Shown: positions 1-6,000 of the stretch, in pieces
Layout of the letters: every line of letters starts with the position of its first letter
Numbering within the stretch: position 1 is the first letter of the stretch
Source: Propionibacteriaceae bacterium
Lineage (GTDB): Bacteria; Actinomycetota; Actinomycetes; Propionibacteriales; Propionibacteriaceae
NCBI GenBank assembly: GCA_009778535.1
Contig: WRJP01000041.1
Coordinates: forward strand, 1 to 13,012
Direction: 5' to 3'
Length of the DNA: 13,012 nt
Notes under the pieces: model-generated
Database searches by the model: none
The model's input: only the letters and a program-made list of their open reading frames with translations
What the model was told of the DNA's origin: nothing
Translations under genes and position numbers: made by a program

Positions 1-66
1 CTTGTTGCGCAAACGCGCCTTCTCATTTGTGCCAATGCGCTTCTTCTGCGACTTGATGTTCGCCAC
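1..66 (-). CDS. rpsT: 30S ribosomal protein S20, N-terminal part
   Basis: Read on the minus strand, these 22 codons give (M)ANIKSQKKRIGTNEKARLR followed by NK, the standard N-terminus of ribosomal protein S20, a 16S rRNA-binding protein of the small subunit. The gene starts with GTG at 66-64. It is preceded by a GAAGG Shine-Dalgarno-like stretch (revcomp of about 72-76) some 5 bases upstream. The gene runs off the left edge of the window, so only the first quarter or so of the roughly 86-residue protein is present. It is divergent from lepA, an arrangement common in actinobacteria, where rpsT and lepA sit side by side. Identity is firm from the lysine- and arginine-rich S20 signature, although the piece is short. 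Confidence 0.92.
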   Translation of the reverse strand, partial: MANIKSQKKRIGTNEKARLRNK

Positions 67-100
67 TTTTTGCCTTCATATCGTTGGTTCATCCACGGTC

Positions 101-134
101 GTATAGCTGAGTTCGCCAGGCGATCGAGCTATAC
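101..134. promoter_or_regulatory. Nested palindrome between rpsT and lepA
   Basis: The outer arms GTATAGCT (101-108) and AGCTATAC (127-134) are perfect reverse complements. Almost concentric with them are the inner arms TCGCC (113-117) and GGCGA (119-123) around a single A. The structure lies 34 bp upstream of the rpsT start and about 64 bp upstream of the lepA start. It could be a protein-binding operator for the divergent pair, or a stem in the rpsT leader RNA. The symmetry is directly visible; the regulatory role is inferred. Confidence 0.4.
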
Positions 135-157
135 AACGCAGCTACGAACAATACCAG

Positions 158-188
158 TTGAACTCCTGCCCCAGCAAAACGGTATCCT
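158..188 (+). promoter_or_regulatory. Possible lepA promoter (TTGAAC / TATCCT)
   Basis: A −35-like TTGAAC (158-163) and a −10-like TATCCT (183-188, fitting TANNNT) are separated by 19 bases. The −10 ends only 10 bases before the lepA ATG, and no purine-rich ribosome-binding site precedes that ATG. If real, lepA would be read from a leaderless or near-leaderless mRNA, which is common in actinobacteria. The spacer is longer than ideal and the match is weak. Confidence 0.25.
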
Positions 189-198
189 TGTCATTCGT

Positions 199-2034
199 AT
201 GAGTACTTTAACTCCAGGTTCGACTCCGCCAGCGTTGATCAGAAATTTCTGCATCATCGCGCACATTGACCACGGCAAATCCACTTTGGCTGACCGCATG
301 TTGCAACTCACGGGGGTTGTTGATGAGCGAGTGATGCGGGCGCAATATTTGGATCGTATGGATATTGAACGTGAACGGGGAATCACGATCAAGTCGCAAG
401 CGGTGCGAATGCCGTGGCGTAAAGCTGGCCAGGAGTATGTGCTGAATATGATCGACACCCCTGGCCATGTCGATTTCACTTACGAAGTCTCCCGATCCCT
501 GGCTGCCTGCGAAGGTGCCTTGCTGCTGGTGGATGCCGCACAGGGCATCGAGGCGCAAACCCTGGCGAATCTTTATTTGGCATTGGAAGCTGATTTACAC
601 ATCGTGCCGGTACTGAACAAAATCGATCTGCCCAGCGCCCAACCTGAAAAATATGCCGAAGAAATAGCAAATCTTGTTGGATGCGCTCCCGCTGACGTTT
701 TCCAGGTTTCCGCAAAGACAGGGGAGGGAGTTTCGGAACTGCTCGACGATTTGGTAGAGCAAATCCCGCCGCCGCGCGGTGATCGAAATGCCCCAGCGCG
801 GGCGCTGATTTTCGATTCGGTATATGACACCTATCGCGGCGTGGTCACCTATGTGCGGGTGGTCGATGGAGAGTTGAGTCATCGGGAGCGGGTGTTGATG
901 ATTTCCACGGGCGCTACCCACGAAACTCTCGAAATTGGGGTGATTTCGCCTGAACCTGTAAAGGCCGATGCTTTGAGTGTGGGTGAGGTCGGTTACATGA
1001 TTACTGGCGTAAAAGATGTGCGTCAATCTCGGGTAGGGGATACGGTCACCGGTATTTCAAATCCGGCAAACAAGCCTTTGGCGGGCTATCGACAGCCGCA
1101 ACCTATGGTGTACGCCGGACTATATCCGATTGATGGGGACGACTTTTCCAATCTGCGAGAAGCTCTTGACAAGTTGCAACTCAATGACGCTTCACTCATT
1201 TACGAGCCAGAGACTTCAGCAGCCTTGGGTTTTGGTTTTCGAGCCGGATTTCTTGGATTGCTGCATATGGAGATAATTCGAGAACGGCTGGAGCGCGAGT
1301 TTAGTCTTGACTTGATTTCCACTGCCCCCAATGTGGTTTATCGGGTCGTTATGGAGGACGGGTCGCGGGTAGTCGTTACTAATCCGAGCGAGTTTCCAGA
1401 TGGGAAGATTGCCGAAGTACATGAGCCGATGGTGCGGGCGACGATTCTAAGTCCGACCGAGTTCATCGGAACGATCTTGGAGCTATGCCAGGCGCGGCGC
1501 GGTATTCAGTTGGGCATGGATTATCTGTCGGCGGATCGGGTGGAGATTCGGTACCACTTGCCGTTGGCAGAAATAGTTTTTGATTTTTTTGATGCCTTGA
1601 AGTCCCGAACTCGGGGTTTTGGTTCCCTGGATTACGACGAGGCAGGGGAGCAGATTTCCAAGCTGGTCAAAGTTGACGTGCTGCTTCATGGGGAGCCGGT
1701 GGACGCTTTCAGTGCCATCGTGCATGCCGACGCTGCTTACGCCTACGGTCTGGCGATGGCGAAAAAGCTGAAGGAGTTGATTCCCAGGCAGCTATTTGAG
1801 GTGCCAATCCAGGCCGCTATCGGTTCGCGGGTTATTGCCCGCGAAACTGTGCGCGCGATGCGAAAGGATGTGCTGGCTAAATGTTATGGCGGCGACATAA
1901 CCCGCAAGCGCAAGCTCCTCGAAAAGCAGAAGGAGGGTAAGAAACGCATGAAGACCGTTGGGCGTGTGGAAATCCCCCAAGAGGCTTTCGTAGCAGCGCT
2001 TTCCACCGGCGAAGGGAAATCCGACAAGAAGTAA
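199..2034 (+). CDS. lepA: Elongation factor 4 (ribosome back-translocase GTPase LepA)
   Basis: LepA/EF-4 is a translational GTPase related to EF-G that acts on the ribosome and has been implicated in back-translocation and 30S maturation. From the ATG at 199 the product has 611 residues, normal for actinobacterial LepA. Visible motifs are the G1 loop AHIDHGKS (about 21-28), the switch I region with RERGITIKSQAV, G3 DTPGHVDF, G4 NKIDLP, and the EF-4-specific C-terminus with YGGDITRKRKLLEKQKEGKK. The frame stays open 43 codons further upstream to a TTG at 70, but that stretch resembles no LepA. Homologues begin with a short tail just before IRNFCIIAHIDHGKS, so ATG 199 is chosen. It has no clear Shine-Dalgarno. 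The gene is divergent from rpsT. Its last nine codons and stop lie inside a 91-bp direct repeat with a second copy 354 bp downstream. No hemW follows, unlike in many relatives. Confidence 0.97.
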   Translation: MSTLTPGSTPPALIRNFCIIAHIDHGKSTLADRMLQLTGVVDERVMRAQYLDRMDIERERGITIKSQAVRMPWRKAGQEYVLNMIDTPGHVDFTYEVSRSLAACEGALLLVDAAQGIEAQTLANLYLALEADLHIVPVLNKIDLPSAQPEKYAEEIANLVGCAPADVFQVSAKTGEGVSELLDDLVEQIPPPRGDRNAPARALIFDSVYDTYRGVVTYVRVVDGELSHRERVLMISTGATHETLEIGVISPEPVKADALSVGEVGYMITGVKDVRQSRVGDTVTGISNPANKPLAGYRQPQPMVYAGLYPIDGDDFSNLREALDKLQLNDASLIYEPETSAALGFGFRAGFLGLLHMEIIRERLEREFSLDLISTAPNVVYRVVMEDGSRVVVTNPSEFPDGKIAEVHEPMVRATILSPTEFIGTILELCQARRGIQLGMDYLSADRVEIRYHLPLAEIVFDFFDALKSRTRGFGSLDYDEAGEQISKLVKVDVLLHGEPVDAFSAIVHADAAYAYGLAMAKKLKELIPRQLFEVPIQAAIGSRVIARETVRAMRKDVLAKCYGGDITRKRKLLEKQKEGKKRMKTVGRVEIPQEAFVAALSTGEGKSDKK

Positions 2035-2096
2035 GTTATTGCTTCTTGTCATTAGTTTCGGAGCAACCGCTAGTTTTTCGTCAATTCTTCATAGAC
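2006..2096. repeat. 91-bp direct repeat, copy 1 (lepA end plus tag-end remnant)
   Basis: This segment matches 2360-2450 at 88 of 91 positions (differences at 2020/2374, 2050/2404 and 2070/2424). Copy 1 includes the true lepA C-terminal codons and stop. It also carries, on the minus strand, a duplicate of the last codons of tag (VYEELTKN, ending TAG here rather than TAA). The tag remnant here is detached from the tag gene and is non-functional. Confidence 0.93.
2024..2049. other. Hairpin over the lepA stop codon
   Basis: ACAAGAAGTAA (2024-2034) pairs with TTGCTTCTTGT (2039-2049) through an 11-bp stem containing one T·G wobble, with loop GTTA. The lepA stop TAA is the end of the left arm. No T-run follows on the plus strand, so an intrinsic terminator is not evident. 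The same hairpin is duplicated at 2378-2403. Confidence 0.4.
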
Positions 2097-2109
2097 CCGA
2101 CTTGGCTCA
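2095..2109 (+). repeat. Left terminal inverted repeat
   Basis: ACCCGACTTGGCTCA is the exact reverse complement of 2342-2356. The two arms bound a 262-bp non-coding segment. The outermost two bases overlap the end of direct repeat copy 1. Confidence 0.85.
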
Positions 2110-2158
2110 AGTTAGTGCGTAGGTTTTGTTGAGGATGCTTCACTGTTTAATGCAATGG

Positions 2159-2181
2159 ATCCCGCGATTTGCACGCGGGAT
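2159..2181. repeat. Hairpin ATCCCGCG / CGCGGGAT
   Basis: Perfect 8-bp arms at 2159-2166 and 2174-2181 enclose a 7-base loop. Together with the following ACAAA it forms an inverted copy of the GTCATCC-headed palindrome family also found at 2204 and 12671. There is no T-run on either side, so it is not an obvious terminator. Confidence 0.6.
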
Positions 2182-2216
2182 GACAAAAAGGGGACACCAC
2201 CAATTTGTCATCCTGC
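2175..2216. repeat. Head-to-head pair of REP-like units
   Basis: The 13 bases at 2175-2187 and 2204-2216 are reverse complements with one mismatch; the inner 10 bp (GGATGACAAA / TTTGTCATCC) are perfect. This places two GTCATCC-headed units in opposite orientation, as in BIME-type arrangements. Confidence 0.55.
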
Positions 2217-2232
2217 ACGCCAGTTGCAGTCA

Positions 2233-2253
2233 TCCTGCGCTTCAGTCGCAGGA
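2233..2253. repeat. Hairpin TCCTGCG / CGCAGGA
   Basis: Perfect 7-bp arms at 2233-2239 and 2247-2253 enclose the loop CTTCAGT. The left arm follows the second direct GTCATCC head (2229-2235). It belongs to the same palindromic family as the hairpin at 2159. Confidence 0.5.
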
Positions 2254-2341
2254 CAGGTACTCCATTTAGTGTGCAAAGTTCACTTCAAGAACTGCAAAAA
2301 CCCCTTGTCAACAACATAAATTAAACCAAAAATGAAAAACA

Positions 2342-2356
2342 TGAGCCAAGTCGGGT
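2342..2356 (-). repeat. Right terminal inverted repeat
   Basis: TGAGCCAAGTCGGGT is the exact reverse complement of 2095-2109. It ends three bases before direct repeat copy 2 begins. Confidence 0.85.
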
Positions 2357-2359
2357 TCG

Positions 2360-2450
2360 CCGGCGAAGGGAAAACCGACAAGAAGTAAGTTATTGCTTCT
2401 TGTAATTAGTTTCGGAGCAACCGTTAGTTTTTCGTCAATTCTTCATAGAC
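2360..2450. repeat. 91-bp direct repeat, copy 2 (tag end plus lepA-end remnant)
   Basis: This copy, at an offset of 354 bp, matches 2006-2096 at 88 of 91 positions. It holds the true tag C-terminal codons (minus strand, stop at 2426-2424). On the plus strand it holds a non-functional duplicate of the lepA tail, reading GEGKTDKK instead of GEGKSDKK. Confidence 0.93.
2378..2403 (-). terminator. Possible weak terminator downstream of tag
   Basis: On the minus strand, about 20 bases after the tag stop, ACAAGAAGCAA and TTACTTCTTGT form an 11-bp stem with one wobble and a 4-base loop. It is followed by CGGTTTT. The stem is AT-rich and the T-run has only four bases, so termination would be weak. 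Confidence 0.3.
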
Positions 2451-2993
2451 GAAGCAGGACTTGACGTGGTCATTGACCATGCCAACAGACTGCATAAATG
2501 AATAGATTATGGTCGAGCCGATGAATTTGAAGCCGAGTTTTTTCAAGTCCTTACTGATTTTATCGGAGATCAGGGTAGTCGTCGGAATATCCTCTAGTCT
2601 TTCCCAATGGCCGACAATGGGTGCATGGTCAACATAGCTCCAGATGAACTCAGCAAAGCTGCCGTGCGCTGCGGCGGTCTCCAAGAACAGTTTGGCATTT
2701 ATCACTGCTGCATTGACTTTCAGGCGGTTTCGTATGATGCCAGGATTTTCAAGCAGCTCAGCTATCTTAACTTCGTCGTAGCGAGCAACTATTTCTGGGT
2801 CGAACCCATCAAATGCTTCGCGGTACGATTCCCGCTTCTTTAATACTATTTCCCACGAGAGCCCAGCTTGCGCGCCCTCTAAGATGAGCATTTCAAACAA
2901 CACATTGTCGTCATGAACAGGCCGTCCCCATGCATTGTCGTGGTAATCGGCATAGAGCGGAGTATGTCCGAAACACCTGAAAATCTCGTCCAC
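2424..2993 (-). CDS. tag: DNA-3-methyladenine glycosylase I
   Basis: Tag is a base-excision repair enzyme that removes 3-methyladenine from alkylated DNA. The 189-residue product is close to the usual length (E. coli Tag has 187). It shows the family signature from RCFG and PLYADYHDNAWG through LEGAQAGLSW (catalytic Glu about 39, Trp about 47), KKRESYREAF, GIIRNRLK and GFKFIGSTIIYSFMQSVGMVNDHV. The zinc-snap ligands are in place: Cys 7, His 18, His 176 and Cys 180. The region between Cys 7 and His 18 is two residues shorter than in E. coli. The frame is open upstream to 3191 but overlaps the next gene there. GTG at 2993 is chosen because GGAG (3003-3000) lies six bases before it and the protein then starts like its homologues. 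It lies 103 bp downstream of the giant surface protein gene on the same strand. Its 3' end is inside a 91-bp direct repeat. Confidence 0.95.
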   Translation of the reverse strand: MDEIFRCFGHTPLYADYHDNAWGRPVHDDNVLFEMLILEGAQAGLSWEIVLKKRESYREAFDGFDPEIVARYDEVKIAELLENPGIIRNRLKVNAAVINAKLFLETAAAHGSFAEFIWSYVDHAPIVGHWERLEDIPTTTLISDKISKDLKKLGFKFIGSTIIYSFMQSVGMVNDHVKSCFVYEELTKN

Positions 2994-2999
2994 AATGAA

Positions 3000-3003
3000 C
3001 TCC
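3000..3003 (-). promoter_or_regulatory. Ribosome-binding site deciding the tag start
   Basis: GGAG on the minus strand, six bases before GTG 2993. It supports that codon over upstream in-frame starts, which would extend into the coding sequence of the neighbouring gene. Confidence 0.6.
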
Positions 3004-3096
3004 AATCGCTGACTTTGTTGGCTTATTTCAAAATAACAAGCCACGGCATTCCTACCAACGACGTTCGCTATCAGTTCCACGAGTCGCCGTCGAAAC

Positions 3097-6000
3097 CTAG
3101 CTGGGATATGCTGCGCGCCTTGGGCGTGACCGCAGTCGCAGCAACTGGATGCCGATACCGACAAACGCCAAGGAGATGACTGCGAGGCCAATAGCTTCTG
3201 AGCCAGTTAACGCCAGTACGCTAGTGTCGTCAACTAGCCCACTCGCCGAAGCCACATTGTTCGCCAGGTTCGGGTCAAATACTTCTGAACTGACCTGAGC
3301 AATGTTAGTGACCTCGGAACTCAAGTCGGCGGTGGTGCCGAAAGTCATGTTCACTGCTACGCTCTGCTCGAACCTAAGCTGGCCAAGGTCGCAGGCGACA
3401 AATGCCGCCTCGGCTCCCTGACCTAGCGAACACTTGACCGGCGTTCCATCGTCTAGCCGAGCGCTAATGAAATAGGTCTGTGCTGGCACCTGATCGGTGA
3501 GGGTCACGCCAGTGGCTGCCGAAGGCCCTAGATTAGTCGCCACGAGCCGATATTCGATATTCTGACCTGCCACTATTGGTTCAGTTACCAGTTCCTTGGT
3601 GAGCGCTAGATCGGCAACTAGCTGAACCTCAATAGGAACCCGCGCCGTGTTGTTCGACAGGTCGATGTCAACGGTATATCCGCTCGGGTCGTAGCCAGCT
3701 ACGGTCGCTTCAACCCAGTAGTCGCCAAGCGGGGTATTCGCAGGGATGAACACTTGAACCATCACCACAGCCGGAATACCGGGCAGTGCCACTGTCCCGA
3801 ACACCGCATCAGGGGTGGCAGTACATTCGACACGGTTAGGCGCGGCGTTTGGTTGCTGACAGATCAAGAGCGCTGCCGGACTTGTCACACTGACTATCTC
3901 GAATTCGGCGGGAAATTGAATCGAAGTCGTCGGGTTCGGAGTGGCCGAAGCACCGATGTTGGTAGTAGTGAAGGTGTAGGTCACATAGCTGCCAGCAGCG
4001 GTCACTGCTTGCGACACGCTGCCATTTACCGATTGATCCCAAGCACCGACGATCTCAGTGGTAACTTCCGCCTGATTGTTGTCAAGGTTTTGATCATTTG
4101 GTGCTTCCACCAAGGCGCGGTTGGTGACCTGTGTCATATCGGGTATCGGCTCCCTCGCCAAACTGCCCGTTAAGGCGGTAGCCGGTATTTGGGCAGCTAC
4201 TTGCAGCGAAACAGACTCGCCGGATTTCAGCGCTGGCAAGTCGCATACGAGGGTTTGGCCACTGGCGACACTGCCACTTGCGGAGCAGCTAGCATCCGAG
4301 CCATTGGCGTTGAAGGTAACGCCAGGAGGCAGCAAGTCGGTGACCGTGCCCTGGTCTGCCGCTAGGTCAGATGGGCCGGCATTTATTACTGTGACTGTCC
4401 AACTGGCCAGTGCACCAGCTACAAAACTGGCTGCATTTGCGGTTTTTGTGATCGCTAGGTCAGATTGGGCGATCACGTCCACCGTCGCCTGAGCACTGGC
4501 GGTAAACGGGTTGCTGCCAGCTACATCGAATGTCGAACTGGTCAAGGTAGCGCGGTTGGTATAACGCACTTCACTGGGGGTGCCATCGGAGAAGTTACTG
4601 GGGTCAACGCTGCCGTTGATGGTAATCACTACCGGGACTGAACTGTCGGTAGCGAGCGGGGACATCATCGTGCCCAGCGCACAAGATACGCTGCCGCCAC
4701 CGGCGGCGATTGTGCAACTGCCCAGGGTCGATTGTGCCGCAGTGACAATGAATCCCGGAGGTAGTTGATCGTCGACCACCACGTCGCGTGCATCCGCAAC
4801 ACCAGGGGCGATTTCAGCTTCGATTCGGTAGCTGAAGTTTGACCCAGCCATGAATGCATCGTGTCCGTCGCTGTTTTGCAGACTCGTGAGTGCGGTCTTA
4901 GCCAAGGCAATGTCAGTTCTTCCCTGACCAACATAAAGTGGTGCCGTCGCGATGTTGTTGTCGTAATCTGACTCGGGCGTTGTAGTGGAGACCGTAGCTT
5001 TCACCCCGAAAGCACTGCCAGCAGTGTCCGGATAGTCGCCTGGGGTAGCCGAGGCGAGAAGTTGATACGGGATCGTGATCGTCGCCTCTTGGCCTGGGGT
5101 AAGGTCGGCAGTGTCCTTGCCCGTGCCATCATCTACTAGGCAAATAACTTCACTGCCCGAGCGAGTGCACGAGCCCGGCAACACGCCTGTTATTGCTGCC
5201 AGGTCAACGGTGGCATCTGGGGCGATTTGGGCGCTGATCTTGACTGACCTAGCCACTGAAGGGCCGTTATTGGTTACGGTGATAGTTTGCAGCCGTGCCG
5301 ATGCAGGGCCGTCATAGCTGCCCGCTGCCCCGAGTAGTTCCACACTAGTTGTTACGGCCACGTCAGCTAACGCCGTCACTGGGTCGGTGCGAACAGCGGT
5401 GTTGTTGGACAGAGTCGGGTCGGGTGTTGAACTGGACACCGTTGCTGTGTTTTCGGCTAACTCGCCAGTGCTAAAGTTCGGGTCGATCTCAGCAGTGATT
5501 TGATAGCTAGCACTGGCACCAGGGGCGAATAATCCGCTCTGCGGACAGGTAATGACTTGCCCGGACGCGGTGCAGCCAGCCGGAGTTGCTTCCACGAACG
5601 TCAACCCTGATCCCAACATGTCTGTAATGACGACGTTTGCTGCGGATTGGTCGGTGCTGAGGTTGGTGGCGGTGATCTGGTAAGTCACTTGTTCACCAGC
5701 TACCAAAGCTCCTTGCCCTGCGGCCAGAGTTTTTTCAACCGCCAAGTCCGCCTGTGGACTGCCTCGCAATGTCCAGGTTGCGGTGTTGTTTGTCATATCT
5801 GGGTCATCGGTATCCGCCGAGACAGTAACAATCTCAGTTTCGGTGTCGACCTGCGTCGGGTCATAGTCGTCGTCGGCGTGCATCGTTATCGTCAAAACGA
5901 GGGTGTAGTCTGCTGCGTTACCGTCGGGGTCGAATACCGGCATGTCTGGCAAGTCGCAAGTAATGCTCTGGTGGTCTGGGTCGGCAGCAGTTGGTGGTTC

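Larger units (their letters stand above)
2097..2359. mobile_element. MITE-like non-coding segment between the 91-bp repeats
   Basis: This is the 263-bp interval separating the two direct repeats. It is bounded by perfect 15-bp terminal inverted repeats and has no convincing open reading frame. Inside are a perfect hairpin at 2159-2181, an inverted pair at 2175-2187/2204-2216 and a hairpin at 2233-2253. The motif GTCATCC occurs three times (2207, 2229, and inverted at 2178-2184). The 3' half (about 2280-2340) is A-rich and featureless. Terminal inverted repeats without coding capacity suggest a miniature inverted-repeat element. However, no short target-site duplication abuts the arms; the only flanking duplication is 91 bp, atypical for a transposase. 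It could instead be filler from a recombination event. Confidence 0.5.

Noticed and set aside
70..198. Upstream extension of lepA by 43 codons to a TTG
   Set aside because: The added residues do not look like any LepA N-terminus. They contain the palindrome and the rpsT upstream region, and homologues begin near the ATG at 199.
2024..2049. Hairpin at the lepA stop as an intrinsic terminator of lepA
   Set aside because: The stem is AT-rich, includes the stop codon and is not followed by a T-run on the plus strand.
2006..2450. Short repeats near lepA/tag as a CRISPR array
   Set aside because: There are only two 91-bp copies of gene-end sequence, separated by 263 bp, with no regular short repeats or spacers.
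3015..3040. Inverted TGGCTT / AAGCCA downstream of the surface protein gene as a terminator
   Set aside because: The stem is bulged and AT-rich, and no T-run follows on the minus strand.
2994..3191. Upstream extension of tag
   Set aside because: It overlaps the 3' coding end of the giant surface protein in another frame and lacks similarity to Tag. GTG 2993 has a well-placed GGAG.
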